Below are positions 37,157 through 47,319 of a stretch of DNA of 64,000 nucleotides, piece by piece (positions within the stretch are counted from its first letter, which is position 1; each line of letters starts with the position of its first letter). Under the pieces are notes generated by a model. It was not told where the DNA came from and did not search any database. It was given only the letters and a program-made list of their open reading frames with translations. The stretch is from Compostimonas suwonensis (GTDB lineage: Bacteria > Actinomycetota > Actinomycetes > Actinomycetales > Microbacteriaceae). The DNA lies in contig NZ_PGFB01000004.1 in assembly GCF_002797855.1 (NCBI RefSeq), forward strand, positions 372,001 through 436,000. The letters are read 5' to 3'. A program made the position numbers and the translations under genes.

Positions 37157-38837
37157 CGTCGCGTCCCTTCGAATCGGCGGTCGGGGCATCCACCGGGGTC
37201 ACCTCGCCCGTGAAGTTGGGCGTCGTGCCCTCGGCGTCTGCGGGAGGGAGGGGCAGCGGCGACGACACGATCTGGCCGCCGCGCACCCGCGGGAGGGTGA
37301 GCCGGAAGCAGGAGCCCGCGCCCGGCCTCGACCAGACCTCGAGCCATCCGGAGTGCAGACTCGCGTCTTCGAGCGAGATCGCGAGCCCCAGGCCCGTGCC
37401 GCCGATCGTGCGCTTGCGGGAGGGGTCCGCGCGCCAGAAGCGGTCGAAGACCCGCGCCGACTCCCGCTCGTTCATGCCCAGGCCGTAGTCGCGCACGGCG
37501 AGCGCGACGGCCGAGGCGTTGCTGTCGACCGAGACGACGATCGGCTTGCCCTCGCCGTGCTCGATCGCGTTGCCGAGCAGGTTGCGCACGATGCGACGGA
37601 TGCGACGGGGATCCGCCTCGGCGTCGAAGTAGCCCCCCGGGGCGACGAGCCGCACGTCCGAGCCCTTCGACTCGGCGAGCGCGTGCATGCTGTCGATCGC
37701 CCCCTCGGCGAGGCGCACGAGGTTCGTCGGCTCGGTCTCGAGCTGCACGAAACCCGCGTCGAAGCGGCTGATCTCGAGGAGGTCGGTGAGCAGCAGCTCG
37801 AAGCGCTCGACCTGGGTGTGCAGGAGCTCGGCGGTGCGGCCCGTCGCGGGAGGGAAGCTCTCGCGCTGGTCGTAGATGACGTCGCCCGCGAGCCGGATGG
37901 TCGTGAGCGGGGTGCGCAGCTCGTGCGAGACGTCGGAGACGAAGCGCTGCTGCACCGTCGAGAGCTCGGCGAGCTCCTTGATCTGGCTCTGCAGGCTGTC
38001 GGCCATGCCGTTGAACGACCGGGCGAGGGTCGCGACCACGTCTTCGCCCTTCTCGGGGATGCGCACCTCGAGGTCGCCCGCCGCGAGCTTCTGGCTCGTC
38101 TCGGCGGCGACCCGGATCGGGGTGACGATCAGGCGCACGACGAGCCAGGCGACGGCGCCGATGAGGATGAGGAGCGCGAAGCTGCCGAGGAGCAGCGTGC
38201 GCTGCACGAAGGCGAGGGTCGCCTGGGCGTCGCTCAGGCTGTAGGCCAGGTAGAGCTCGTAGCGGCCGGCGGCGGGCACCACGATCTCGGAGCCGACGAC
38301 GATGCCCGGCGAGCTGACCCCCGTGTCGTCGACGAGGGCCACCGACTGCCAGTGCTGCTGGTCGGATTCCGTCTCGACGGCGGCGCGCAGCTCTGTGGTG
38401 ATGACGCCCGTGCTCAGCTGCGGGCTCGCGAACGACTGCGGGGCGATGGCCGAGTTCTCCTGCCCGGGCGCGCGGTAGACCGCCAGGAGCGGGGTCGACG
38501 ACACCGTGCGGATCTGGTTCTGCACCGAGGTGAAGAGGTTCTCGACCGCCGCGCGGTCCGAGGCGTCGGAGGCGTCGAGGGTGGCCTGAGCGGATGCCGT
38601 CGCGCGGTTGGCGCTGCTGAGCACCTGGTCGAGCCGCGCCTGGAAGAGGTCGTTGCCGATGCTGTACGACATGTAGCCGCCCGTGAGCACGAGCGCGATC
38701 GTCGACAGCGCCACCGTGATCGTGACGGTGCGCAGCTGCAGGGAGGCGCGCCACGCCCCCAGCGCGCGCGCGGGCCAGGTGCGCCACTGCCGCCAGCCCT
38801 GCCAGCCGGCCCTGAGCGGATGCGCCTGCGTCACCAC
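37149..38837 (-). CDS. mtrB: Sensor histidine kinase MtrB
   Basis: A 562-residue membrane kinase controlling cell-wall homeostasis and division. It has two membrane helices (about 37-60 and 215-238) with an extracytoplasmic domain between, HAMP (about 235-290), HisKA with SDVSHELRTPLTTIRL, and HATPase_c with N-box NLLGNAIEHG and GTGLGLAIS. The C-terminal 40 residues are a Pro-rich tail. It lies 30 bp after mtrA and overlaps lpqB. GTG start. Confidence 0.95.
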   Translation of the reverse strand: MVTQAHPLRAGWQGWRQWRTWPARALGAWRASLQLRTVTITVALSTIALVLTGGYMSYSIGNDLFQARLDQVLSSANRATASAQATLDASDASDRAAVENLFTSVQNQIRTVSSTPLLAVYRAPGQENSAIAPQSFASPQLSTGVITTELRAAVETESDQQHWQSVALVDDTGVSSPGIVVGSEIVVPAAGRYELYLAYSLSDAQATLAFVQRTLLLGSFALLILIGAVAWLVVRLIVTPIRVAAETSQKLAAGDLEVRIPEKGEDVVATLARSFNGMADSLQSQIKELAELSTVQQRFVSDVSHELRTPLTTIRLAGDVIYDQRESFPPATGRTAELLHTQVERFELLLTDLLEISRFDAGFVQLETEPTNLVRLAEGAIDSMHALAESKGSDVRLVAPGGYFDAEADPRRIRRIVRNLLGNAIEHGEGKPIVVSVDSNASAVALAVRDYGLGMNERESARVFDRFWRADPSRKRTIGGTGLGLAISLEDASLHSGWLEVWSRPGAGSCFRLTLPRVRGGQIVSSPLPLPPADAEGTTPNFTGEVTPVDAPTADSKGRDDA

Positions 38838-38867
38838 GGCCGACGCCGAACGATCGCCATGGCTCCC

Positions 38868-39548
38868 CTAGGTGACGGCGCCGGCGCGGTAGCCCACGCC
38901 GCGCACGGTCATCACGATCTTGGGGTTGTCGGGGTCGTCCTCGACCTTCGCGCGCAGCCGCTGCACGTGCACGTTGACGAGGCGCGTGTCGGCCTTGTAG
39001 TGGTAGCCCCAGACCTGCTCGAGCAGCATCTCGCGGGTGAAGACCTGCTGCGGCTTCGAGGCGAGGGCCAGGAGCAGGTCGAACTCCAGCGGGGTGAGGT
39101 TGATGCGCTGATCGCCGCGCGACACCTCGTGCCCCGCGACATCCAGGGCCACGTCGCCGATGTGCAGGAACTCGGTGCCCACGGGCTGGGCCGGGCGCAG
39201 ACGCGTGCGGATGCGCGCGACGAGCTCCTTGGGGTTGAACGGCTTGACGATGTAGTCGTCGGCGCCCGACTCGAGACCGCGCACGACGTCGGCCGTGTCG
39301 GTCTTGGCGGTGAGCATGATGATGGGCGTGCCGGACTCCGCGCGGATGCGGCGGCAGACCTCGATGCCGTCGATCCCGGGCAGCATGAGGTCGAGCAGCA
39401 CGAGCTCGGGTTTCGACTCGCGGAACGCCTCGAGGGCACCCGTGCCGTCTGCGCAGAAGGACGTCTCGAAGCCCTCCGCCTGCAAGACGATGCCGATCAT
39501 CTCGGCCAGTGCGGTGTCGTCGTCGACGACGAGAATTCGTGAGTTCAT
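38868..39548 (-). CDS. mtrA: Response regulator MtrA
   Basis: A 226-residue OmpR/PhoB-type regulator. The receiver carries VVDDD, phospho-Asp in LLDLMLPGIDG and Lys in IVKPFN. The winged helix ends in TVRGVGYRAG. In actinobacteria MtrA regulates cell-wall hydrolases and replication/division genes. The ATG at 39548 has GGAGA upstream; homologues start here. First gene of the mtrA-mtrB-lpqB operon. Confidence 0.97.
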   Translation of the reverse strand: MNSRILVVDDDTALAEMIGIVLQAEGFETSFCADGTGALEAFRESKPELVLLDLMLPGIDGIEVCRRIRAESGTPIIMLTAKTDTADVVRGLESGADDYIVKPFNPKELVARIRTRLRPAQPVGTEFLHIGDVALDVAGHEVSRGDQRINLTPLEFDLLLALASKPQQVFTREMLLEQVWGYHYKADTRLVNVHVQRLRAKVEDDPDNPKIVMTVRGVGYRAGAVT

Positions 39549-39732
39549 GTGCCCGTCTCCGTCGGGGCCGCGCACGACATCGTGCGAAAACCCGTGACTT
39601 TTCTCGCACCAGAGTATCCGAGGAGCCTGCGCACAGGCGCACAGTCGGCCGCGAACCGCCTGGTGGAATATGACAGCATGGAGATGGACGGGCACGGCGG
39701 ATGATCGGCCACCGGGAAGAGGAGCGTTCGAC

Positions 39733-41028
39733 GTGACGGATCACGAGAACTGGCAGGCTCCCGAGGGGCCGCCGCAGGGCGTTGCGGCAGGCGACGGCTC
39801 GGAGTCCGCCGGCCCGGCGCACCCGCAGCAGCCGGCCTCGTACCCGCCGCCGCCCGGTTCGTATCCGCCCGCCGGCTCCTACCCGCCGCCGCCCGGGTAC
39901 CAGAACCCGCCGGGCCCGCCCGGGTACCAGTCCTACCCCGGGTACCCCGGCTACCCGGGCGCCCAGCCGAACTGGACCCCGCCGCCCAAGCCGGGGCTGC
40001 TCCCGCTCCGTCCGCTCGGGTTCGGCACGCTGCTCGGCGCCCCGTTCCAGGTGCTGCGCCGCAACGCCAAGGCGACCGTCGGCTCGGCCCTCATCATCCA
40101 GGGCGTCACGACCGTGCTCGTCGCCGTCGTCACGGGGCTCGTCGCCTTCTTCGCCTTCGGCCGCATCGCGAGCACCCCCGTCGCCGAGCAGGGCGCCGTG
40201 ATCGCCGGCTCCGTCGCGATCGGCGCCCTCGCGCTGCTCGTCCCCGTCGTGCTCGGGCTCGTGGGAGCCGCGCTGCTGCAGGGTGTCATCGTGCTCGAGG
40301 TGGCGCGCGGAACGCTCGGCGAGAAGCTGCGCATGGGCACGCTGTGGAGACGCGCGGCCCCGCGCATCGGCGCCCTCCTCGCCTGGGTGCTGCTCGTCGG
40401 GGTCGTCGCCATCGCCGCCCTCGTCGTCGCCGCGATCCCCGTCGTCGCGCTCTTCGCGGCCGGGCCCGATCTGCTGGTCGTCGCGATCCTCGTGACGCTC
40501 CTCGTGATCGCCGGGCTCATCGTGCTCGGTGTGTGGCTCGGCACCAAGACCTCCCTCGTGCCGAGCGTCATCGTGCTCGAGCGCGCCTCGATCGGCCGCG
40601 CCGTGCGCCGCTCGTGGTCGCTCACCACCGGGCACTTCTGGCGCACCTTCGGAGCCGAGATCCTCGTCTACGCCATCATCAGCGCGGTCACCCAGGTCGT
40701 CTCGATCCCCTTCAACCTGCTCTTCACCTTCTCGGGCGTGCTCATCGACCCCAACGGCTCGGGCGACGGCATCGCCTTCGTCATCGGCAGCTACGTGCTC
40801 TACCTGCTCGTGTCGGTCGTGCTCGGTGCCGTCGCGGCCGTCGTGCAGTCGGCGGTCGTCGCCGTCATCTACATCGACCTGCGGATGCGCACAGAAGGGC
40901 TCGACCTCGACCTGCAGCGCTTCGTCGAGTCGCGGGACGCCGGTGCCCAGGGCGTGCCCGACCCCTACGACACCCGCGCCGCCCCCGTCGCGCCGCCCGC
41001 CACCGGCACCGGGTCGCCGTGGGCGTGA
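39733..41028 (+). CDS. Membrane protein with glycerophosphodiesterase membrane-domain fold
   Basis: A 431-residue membrane protein. A Pro/Tyr/Gly-rich cytoplasmic tail (about 1-85, with SYPPPPG and YPGYPGYPG repeats) is followed by six or seven hydrophobic segments resembling the GPDPase_memb domain, and it lacks the catalytic phosphodiesterase domain. GTG at 39733 follows AGGAG. First gene of a five-gene operon with 4-bp overlaps at three of its four junctions. Its role is unknown; the proline-rich tail could be an interaction platform. Confidence 0.8.
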   Translation: MTDHENWQAPEGPPQGVAAGDGSESAGPAHPQQPASYPPPPGSYPPAGSYPPPPGYQNPPGPPGYQSYPGYPGYPGAQPNWTPPPKPGLLPLRPLGFGTLLGAPFQVLRRNAKATVGSALIIQGVTTVLVAVVTGLVAFFAFGRIASTPVAEQGAVIAGSVAIGALALLVPVVLGLVGAALLQGVIVLEVARGTLGEKLRMGTLWRRAAPRIGALLAWVLLVGVVAIAALVVAAIPVVALFAAGPDLLVVAILVTLLVIAGLIVLGVWLGTKTSLVPSVIVLERASIGRAVRRSWSLTTGHFWRTFGAEILVYAIISAVTQVVSIPFNLLFTFSGVLIDPNGSGDGIAFVIGSYVLYLLVSVVLGAVAAVVQSAVVAVIYIDLRMRTEGLDLDLQRFVESRDAGAQGVPDPYDTRAAPVAPPATGTGSPWA

Positions 41029-41714
41029 TCGCCCCGCTCCTCGCGCTCTCGGCCGCCCTCGCGTCGGCCCGCTCGGAGGTGCCCGTCGACCCGGACGCCC
41101 CCGAGGCCCGGCAGTGGCTGCTCGACGAGCTGGGCAAGCCGCAGTACCAGGCCGCACGGCCGAACTGGTTCGACGAGCTCGCGCAGTCGATCTGGGAGTG
41201 GTTCCAGTCGCTCACGGTGCCCGACGGATCGGCCTTCGGCGGGCTCGTGCCCCTCATCGTGATCGTGCTCGTCGCCGCCGCCGTGGTCGTCGCCGTCCTC
41301 GTCTTCGGGCTGCCCCGCCTCAACCGGCGGGCGCCACGCTCCGTGCCGCTCTTCGGCGCCCACGACGACCGCACCGCCGAGCAGCTGCGCGCCGCGGCAC
41401 AGAACGCTGCGGCGGGGGGCCGCTGGAACGACGCCGTGCAAGACCTCTTCCGCGCCCTCGCGCGCTCCCTCGTCGACCGCACGGTCGTTCTCGTCACCCC
41501 CGGCACGACGGCTCACGAGTTCGCGGTGCGCGCCGGCGCCGGCTTCCCCGATCACGCCGCCGAGCTGCTCGCCGTCTCGCGCATCTTCGACGGGGTGCGC
41601 TACCTCGGCGAGACGGCCACCCTCGAGCGCTACGAGTCCGTGCGAGCCCTCGACGCGGCCCTCACCGCCAGCACGCCTGCCGGCCACGAGTCCCGCGCGA
41701 CGGTGTCCGCGTGA
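41025..41714 (+). CDS. DUF4129 membrane protein
   Basis: A 229-residue protein with one central membrane helix (about 65-95, LVPLIVIVLVAAAVVVAVLV) and a C-terminal cytoplasmic DUF4129 domain (GGRWNDAVQDLFRALARSLVDR to SRIFDGVRYLG), often found with transglutaminase/DUF58/MoxR genes. The GTG at 41025 overlaps the previous stop by 4 bases (GTGA). The N-terminal part lies on the outer face. Function unknown. Confidence 0.85.
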   Translation: MIAPLLALSAALASARSEVPVDPDAPEARQWLLDELGKPQYQAARPNWFDELAQSIWEWFQSLTVPDGSAFGGLVPLIVIVLVAAAVVVAVLVFGLPRLNRRAPRSVPLFGAHDDRTAEQLRAAAQNAAAGGRWNDAVQDLFRALARSLVDRTVVLVTPGTTAHEFAVRAGAGFPDHAAELLAVSRIFDGVRYLGETATLERYESVRALDAALTASTPAGHESRATVSA

Positions 41715-42973
41715 GCGCTTCCGTCTCCGCGCCCGCGGGCGAACGCGCCGACGCGCGCACCGCCTCGTCGCGCACCGCGCCGTCGAGCACCCCCACCGTG
41801 CGGCGCGCTCTCTCCCGCTCGCGCTTCTGGCTCATCGCGGCGGCGGGGGTCGTCGTCATCGCCGGCCTCTCAGTGCTCTTCGCCGGCGGTCTCGGCAGCA
41901 CGGGGACGCCCCTGGGCGCGAGCGAACCCGGCCCCGCAGGCAGCCAGGCCCTCGTCGAGGTCCTGCGGCAGCGGGGCGTCGAGGTCGTCGAGGCCGCGGG
42001 CTACGAGGATGCCGCGGCCGCGGCATCCGCCGGCACGACGCTTCTCGTGTACGACCCCGAGCAGTACCTCGACGCGGGGCGGATCACCGCCCTCGCCGCG
42101 CAGACGGAGCACCTCGTGCTCGTGAACCCCGGCTTCGGCTACCTGCAGGCGCTCACCCCGCAGACCGGCTTCGGCGGAGTGAGCGACGACGAGCTGCTCG
42201 ACGCGCAGTGCCGGCTGCCGGCTGCGCAGAAAGCGGAGAGCATCCGCGTGCGCGGCTCCGACGCGAGCGGCGAGGACTCCAGCTACCGCACCGACGACCC
42301 CGGCGCCGTCGAGTGCTTCCCCGGCGGCCCCGGCACCTTCTCCCTGCTCCAGCTGCCCACGGCCGCCGGCGATCTCACGATCCTCGGCAGCACCCGCGTG
42401 CTCAGCAACGACGGCATCGCCGACGCCGGCAACGCCGCCCTCGCCCTCAATCTGCTCGGCGGCACGCAGACCCTCGTCTGGTACCTGCCGGCGATCACGG
42501 ATGTCGCGGCCACGGGTGATCCGTCGCTCGGCGAGCTCACCCCCGGCTGGGTCACCCCCGTTCTCGCGCTCGCCGGGATCGTGGCGATCGCGGCCGCGAT
42601 CTGGCGCGGACGCCGGCTCGGCCCGCTCGTGATCGAGAACCTGCCCGTCACGGTGCGGGCCCGCGAGACGATGGAGGGCCGCGCCCGGCTCTACGCGCGC
42701 TCCTCGTCACGGCTGCGTGCGCTCGACGCCCTGCGCATCGGCGCCCTCGGCCGGCTCGGCGGGCTGCTCGGGCTGCCGCCCTCGGCGAGCGCCGAGGAGG
42801 TCTCGGACGCGAGCGCGGCCCTGACCGGCCGGCATCCCGCGGAGGTGCGCGAGCTGCTGCTCGACGGCGTGCCGGCGGGCGATGCGGCGCTTCTCGACTA
42901 CTCCGGCCGGCTCGCGGAGCTCGAGACGGCCGTACGACGCGCGATCGATCAGACAGGAAGAATGGACGTATGA
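41711..42973 (+). CDS. DUF4350 membrane protein
   Basis: A 420-residue protein with membrane helices at about 37-60 and 278-298. The DUF4350 domain lies between (GSQALVEVLRQRGVEVVEA, LLVYDPE, GAVECFPGGPG), outside the membrane, and a cytoplasmic tail of about 120 residues follows. It overlaps both neighbours by 4 bases, so it belongs to a MoxR-linked complex. DUF4350 proteins usually accompany MoxR AAA+ chaperones. Confidence 0.85.
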   Translation: MSASVSAPAGERADARTASSRTAPSSTPTVRRALSRSRFWLIAAAGVVVIAGLSVLFAGGLGSTGTPLGASEPGPAGSQALVEVLRQRGVEVVEAAGYEDAAAAASAGTTLLVYDPEQYLDAGRITALAAQTEHLVLVNPGFGYLQALTPQTGFGGVSDDELLDAQCRLPAAQKAESIRVRGSDASGEDSSYRTDDPGAVECFPGGPGTFSLLQLPTAAGDLTILGSTRVLSNDGIADAGNAALALNLLGGTQTLVWYLPAITDVAATGDPSLGELTPGWVTPVLALAGIVAIAAAIWRGRRLGPLVIENLPVTVRARETMEGRARLYARSSSRLRALDALRIGALGRLGGLLGLPPSASAEEVSDASAALTGRHPAEVRELLLDGVPAGDAALLDYSGRLAELETAVRRAIDQTGRMDV

Positions 42974-43974
42974 CCGAGACCACGAACGAACCGTTCCCGG
43001 CGCCCGCCGCACCCGCTCCGAGCTCCGAGAGCCTGCACGAGGCGCTCGCCCGGGTGCGCGCCGAGGTCGGCAAGGCCGTCGTCGGGCAGGACGGCGCGGT
43101 GACCGGCCTCATGATCGCACTCCTCGCCCGCGGTCACGTGCTGCTCGAGGGTGTGCCGGGCGTCGCCAAGACCCTGCTCGTGCGGGCTCTCAGCCACAGC
43201 CTGAGCCTCGACACGAAGCGCGTGCAGTTCACCCCCGACCTCATGCCGGGCGACGTGACCGGTTCGCTCGTCTACGACACGAGGGCGGGCGAGTTCGAGT
43301 TCCGCGCGGGGCCCGTCTTCACCAACATCCTACTCGCCGACGAGATCAACCGCACGCCTCCCAAGACCCAGTCGGCACTGCTGGAGGCGATGGAGGAGCG
43401 CCAGGTGAGCGTCGACGGCGTCTCCCGTAAGCTCCCCGACCCCTTCCTGGTGGCGGCGACCCAGAACCCCATCGAGTACGAGGGCACCTACACGCTGCCC
43501 GAGGCGCAGCTCGACCGCTTCCTGCTCAAGCTCGTGCTCGACGTTCCCGAGCGCGACGCCGAGGTGCAGGTGCTGCACCGGCACGCGAACGGCTTCAACC
43601 CGCGCGACCTGGCCGGGGCGGGGGTGACACCCGTGATCGGGGCACGCGAGCTGGCGGCCGCGCAGGATGCCGCGGCATCCGTCGGCGCGAGTGCAGACGT
43701 GCTCGGCTACATCGTCGACCTCGCCCGTGCCACCCGCCGCAGCCCCTCCGTGAAGCTCGGGGTGAGCCCGCGCGGGACGACCGCGCTGCTGGCCGCCTCG
43801 AAGGCCTGGGCCTGGCTCACCGGCTACGACTCGATCACCCCCGACCACGTGCAGGCGATGGTGCTGCCGGTGTTGCGGCACCGCATCCAGCTGCGCCCCG
43901 AGGCCGAGCTCGAGGGCGTCTCCGTCGACGCGATCCTCCGCTCGATCGTGCAGCAGGTGCAGGTGCCGATCTAA
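42970..43974 (+). CDS. MoxR-family AAA+ ATPase
   Basis: A 334-residue AAA+ chaperone-like ATPase. Walker A is EGVPGVAKT, Walker [24 protein letters not shown], and sensor/arginine-finger parts include [13 protein letters not shown]. MoxR proteins insert cofactors or remodel partner VWA-domain proteins; the next gene codes such a DUF58/VWA-like partner. ATGA overlap with the DUF4350 gene. Confidence 0.94.
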   Translation: MTETTNEPFPAPAAPAPSSESLHEALARVRAEVGKAVVGQDGAVTGLMIALLARGHVLLEGVPGVAKTLLVRALSHSLSLDTKRVQFTPDLMPGDVTGSLVYDTRAGEFEFRAGPVFTNILLADEINRTPPKTQSALLEAMEERQVSVDGVSRKLPDPFLVAATQNPIEYEGTYTLPEAQLDRFLLKLVLDVPERDAEVQVLHRHANGFNPRDLAGAGVTPVIGARELAAAQDAAASVGASADVLGYIVDLARATRRSPSVKLGVSPRGTTALLAASKAWAWLTGYDSITPDHVQAMVLPVLRHRIQLRPEAELEGVSVDAILRSIVQQVQVPI

Positions 43975-43975
43975 G

Positions 43976-45268
43976 GTGGCGGTCTCCGGCTGGTTCGTCG
44001 CGCTCGTCGCGCTCGGTGTCGTGCCGATCGTGATCGTCGGCGACGGCGTCGCGCTCTGGTGGTGGCTGCTCGTCGTGGTCATCGTGACGGGCGTCGACCT
44101 CCTGCTCGCCGGCTCGCCGCGACGCCTGGGGCTCGAGCGCTCGGTTCCCGCGCGCGTGCGCCTGGGCGAGACGGTCGTGAGCGAGCTCTACGTGACCAAC
44201 CGCGGCGGACGGACGGTGCGCGGCATCCTGCGCGACGCCTGGCAGCCCTCGGCCGGCGCCGCACCCACCCGCAGCCGGGTCTCGATCGAGCCCGGGGAGC
44301 GCGGCGTGGTGCGGATGACGCTCACCCCGACCCGGCGCGGCGAGCGGCACGCCTCCCACGTGACCGTGCGCTCCTTCGGCCCGCTGCGGCTCGCGGCCCG
44401 GCAGGCGACCATGCCGACGGCGGCGGTGCTGCGGGTGCTGCCCGCCTTCTCGTCGCGGCGGCACCTGCCCTCGCGCCTCGCCCGCCTGCGCGAGCTCGAC
44501 GGGCGCACCTCGGTGCTCGTGCGCGGCCAGGGCACCGAGTTCGACTCGTTGCGCGAATACGTGCGCGGAGACGACGTGCGCTCGATCGACTGGCGGGCGA
44601 CCGCACGCCGCAACGACCTCGTCGTGCGCACCTGGCGGCCGGAACGCGACCGCCGGGTTGTGATCGTCGTCGACTCCGGCCGCACCTCCGCGGCCCGCAT
44701 CGCCGACGAGCCTCGCATCGACACGGCCTTCGAGGCCTCGCTCCTGCTGGCCGCCCTCGCCTCGCGCGCCGGCGACCGGGTGGACTGGCTCGCCTACGAC
44801 CGCCGCACCCGCGGCCGGGTGCAGGGGGCGACGGGCGCCGAGCTGCTCTCGCGTATGGTCGACGTGATGGCGCCCATCGAGCCCGAGCTCATCGAGACCG
44901 ACTGGACCCGGGTGCCCGGCGAGGTGCGCGCCATCACGAGCCAGCGCGCGCTCGTCGTCGTGCTCACCTCGATCGACTCCACGGGGGCGGCGCGCGGGCT
45001 GCTCTCCGTGCTGCCCCAGCTCACCGGTCGGCACCGTGTGGTCGTCGCCTCGGTGAGCGATCCCGAGGTCGTGCGGGCGGCATCCGACCGCGGTGACCGC
45101 GAGAGCCTCTACCGGGCGGCCTCGGCCGAGCGGAGCCTGCTCGATGTGAGCAGGATCACGGCCGCCGTCCGTCAACTGGGGGCTGACGTCGTCACCGCCA
45201 CCCCGCAGGAGCTGCCGCCCGCCCTCGCCGACCGCTACCTCGCGCTCAAGGCCGCCGGCCTGCTCTGA
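43976..45268 (+). CDS. DUF58 protein (VWA-like), MoxR partner
   Basis: A 430-residue protein with two N-terminal membrane helices (about 5-45). The DUF58 core contains [25 protein letters not shown], followed by a VWA-like part with [11 protein letters not shown] as a partial MIDAS motif. It starts 1 base after the moxR stop. It completes the five-gene operon whose products probably form a membrane complex; no direct function is known. An intergenic palindrome follows. Confidence 0.9.
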   Translation: MAVSGWFVALVALGVVPIVIVGDGVALWWWLLVVVIVTGVDLLLAGSPRRLGLERSVPARVRLGETVVSELYVTNRGGRTVRGILRDAWQPSAGAAPTRSRVSIEPGERGVVRMTLTPTRRGERHASHVTVRSFGPLRLAARQATMPTAAVLRVLPAFSSRRHLPSRLARLRELDGRTSVLVRGQGTEFDSLREYVRGDDVRSIDWRATARRNDLVVRTWRPERDRRVVIVVDSGRTSAARIADEPRIDTAFEASLLLAALASRAGDRVDWLAYDRRTRGRVQGATGAELLSRMVDVMAPIEPELIETDWTRVPGEVRAITSQRALVVVLTSIDSTGAARGLLSVLPQLTGRHRVVVASVSDPEVVRAASDRGDRESLYRAASAERSLLDVSRITAAVRQLGADVVTATPQELPPALADRYLALKAAGLL

Positions 45269-45308
45269 TCCCCGCCCCTCCTGCCTCTGTTCTCACAATT
45301 GCTCTGTT

Positions 45309-45391
45309 CTCACAACGACGGAGATTCCGAGCTTTTTGGGGCGTAACGAGCGTTTCTTGGCCCGTATGCGCAATATCTCCGTCGTTTTGAG
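45309..45391. repeat. Intergenic palindromic repeat, CTCACAACGACGGA family, copy 2
   Basis: Arms 45309-45324 and 45376-45391 pair at 15 of 16 positions. The outer sequence matches copy 1 at 14216-14305. Just upstream, CTCTGTTCTCACAA occurs at 45285-45298 and again at 45302-45315. Both copies of the family lie between convergent genes. Confidence 0.88.
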
Positions 45392-45433
45392 TGGGAGGGG
45401 GAAGAAGAGAGAGCGGATGCCGCGAGCCGGCGC

Positions 45434-46429
45434 TCAGCCGGCGACGATGCGCTTGGCGCCGGCCTCGAACTCGCCGAGGTCGCCCGTCTCCCCCGCCCGC
45501 ACGGCCCGGCGTCCGAGGACGAGCATGTAGACGAGGAACGCGGCCAGGGCGAGCACGCCGATCGCGAGCTTCACGGGCCACGGCCAGGGCGCGGGCGTCA
45601 CGAAGCCCTCGATGATGCCGCTCACGAAGAGCACGAGGACGAGCCCGATCGCCACCGTGAAGAGCGCCCGGCCGTCTTCGGCGAGCGCCTGCCCGCGGGT
45701 TCGGGCGCCCGGCGCGATCCACGACCAGAAGATGCGCAGCCCCGCCGCCGCAGCGACGAAGACCGCCGTGAGCTCGAGCAGACCGTGCGGCAGGATGTAG
45801 ATGAAGAAGGTGTCGCCCTCGCCGTAGGCGAACATCACGGCGGCGTTGACCCCGAGGTTCTGGGCGTTCTGCAGGATGACGAACGGCACGTACAGGCCGA
45901 CGATGCCGAAGGCGATGCACTGCGCGGCGATGAACGCGTTGTTGGTCCAGACCTGGCCCGTGAACGAGGCCGCGGGGTTCTCCGAGTAGTAGCCGACGAA
46001 GTCCTCGTCGACGAGCTTGCGCAGGTCGGCGTCCGAGCCGAAGTTGGCGAGCACGCGCGGATCGCCCAGCGCCCAGATCGCGTAGAGCCCGGCCACGACG
46101 ACCGTCGCGGCCGCGATCGCGAGGGTCAGCCAGCGCAGCCGGTAGAGGGCCGCCGGCAGCTGCGCCACGAAGAAGGCGGGGATCTGCGAGAGCAGGTTCG
46201 ATCCGGCTCCCGTGAAGCGCAGGCGCGCACGCGAGAGCGTCACCGAGAGGCGGTCGCCCGAGCGCGTCGATCCCGCGACGGTCTTGATGGCCGAGAGCTG
46301 GCTCGCGCCGCTCTGGTAGCGCTCCACGAGTTCGTCGGCATCCGCGCCGCCGAGGGTCGCCTGCTTCGCGAGGGCGTCGAGTCGACTCCACTCCTCGCGA
46401 TGCGCTTGTGTGTAGGCGTCGAGGTCCAT
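45434..46429 (-). CDS. SpoIIM-family (stage II sporulation M-like) membrane protein
   Basis: A 331-residue membrane protein. A helical N-terminus (MDLDAYTQAHREEWSRLDAL) is followed by about five to six hydrophobic segments in 95-310, including the family core NNAFIAAQCIAFGI and LPHGLLELTAVF. The namesake SpoIIM acts in peptidoglycan remodelling during sporulation; non-sporulating actinobacteria keep it beside MoxR/DUF58/RDD genes. On the minus strand, TATCAT lies 8 bases before the ATG, consistent with a leaderless message. Confidence 0.88.
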   Translation of the reverse strand: MDLDAYTQAHREEWSRLDALAKQATLGGADADELVERYQSGASQLSAIKTVAGSTRSGDRLSVTLSRARLRFTGAGSNLLSQIPAFFVAQLPAALYRLRWLTLAIAAATVVVAGLYAIWALGDPRVLANFGSDADLRKLVDEDFVGYYSENPAASFTGQVWTNNAFIAAQCIAFGIVGLYVPFVILQNAQNLGVNAAVMFAYGEGDTFFIYILPHGLLELTAVFVAAAAGLRIFWSWIAPGARTRGQALAEDGRALFTVAIGLVLVLFVSGIIEGFVTPAPWPWPVKLAIGVLALAAFLVYMLVLGRRAVRAGETGDLGEFEAGAKRIVAG

Positions 46430-46446
46430 CTGCTTAAATGATAGTT

Positions 46447-47292
46447 ATGTCGATGCAGCCCGCGGGCTCGGCGCATGTCGCCGACGAGAACGAGCTCATC
46501 ACGGGAGAGGCCGTCGCCCTCGACGTGCGCCCCGCGAGCATGCTGCTGCGTGCGGCCGGAACCCTCATCGACGTGCTCCTGTCGGTGCTCGTCTTCCTGG
46601 GCCTCAACCTCCTCATCTCGAGCCTTCTGGGCGGGTCCGGCGACGGCGCGATCGTGCAGGCGCTCAGCGTCGTCGCGATCGTGCTCTCGGTCGTCATCCT
46701 GCCGATGGTCGTCGAGACGGCCTCGCACGGCCGCTCCCTCGGAAAGCTCGCGATCGGCGCGCGCATCGTGCGCGACGACGGGGGCGGCATCACCCTGCGC
46801 CACGCCTTCGTGCGGGCGCTCATGGGGGTCGTCGAGATCTACGCGACCCTCGGCGGGCTCGCCGCGATCGTCTCCCTGCTGAGCGACAGGTCGAAGCGGC
46901 TCGGCGACCTGCTCGCGGGAACCTACAGCCAGCACGAACGGGTCCCCCCGCTGCTCGTCGCGCCCGCGGTGGTTCCGCCGGCCCTCACCGGCTGGGCGAC
47001 GACCGTCGACGTCGCACGGATGCCGGATCCGCTCTCGCGGCGGATCGCGCAGTTCCTCGCCCAGGCCCCCGAGCTCACGCCGCAGACCCGCGCCCGCCTG
47101 GCGGCAACCCTCGCAGCGGATGCCTCGCCCTACGTGTCGCCGATCCCCGCGGTCGACGCCTGGACGTTCCTGCTCGGCGTCGCCGCTGTGCGCCGCGAGC
47201 GCGAGTACGCGGCGCTGATGCTCGAGCGAACGCGACTGGAACGGCTCGAGCCCGCGCTGCGCGGGCTTCCGCACGGCTTCCCGGAACGCTGA
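46447..47292 (+). CDS. RDD-family membrane protein
   Basis: A 281-residue protein with an RDD domain (about 25-160): ASMLLRAAGTLIDVLLS gives the Arg/Asp pair, with a further Asp in the domain. Two to three membrane helices are followed by a soluble C-terminal part (165-281). The RDD family includes Na+/H+ antiporter-like and unknown members. The ATG at 46447 is chosen; one at 46438 would add three residues. It is divergent from the SpoIIM-like gene with only 17 bases between start codons. Confidence 0.88.
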   Translation: MSMQPAGSAHVADENELITGEAVALDVRPASMLLRAAGTLIDVLLSVLVFLGLNLLISSLLGGSGDGAIVQALSVVAIVLSVVILPMVVETASHGRSLGKLAIGARIVRDDGGGITLRHAFVRALMGVVEIYATLGGLAAIVSLLSDRSKRLGDLLAGTYSQHERVPPLLVAPAVVPPALTGWATTVDVARMPDPLSRRIAQFLAQAPELTPQTRARLAATLAADASPYVSPIPAVDAWTFLLGVAAVRREREYAALMLERTRLERLEPALRGLPHGFPER

Positions 47293-47319
47293 ACCCACCC
47301 CGTCCTCCGCGCGCCCGCG

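Noticed and set aside
37099-41157. 1352-codon minus-strand open frame through mtrB and the GPDPase-membrane-domain gene
   Set aside because: Overlaps well-recognised genes on both strands; composition is Arg/Ala/Pro noise typical of shadow frames.
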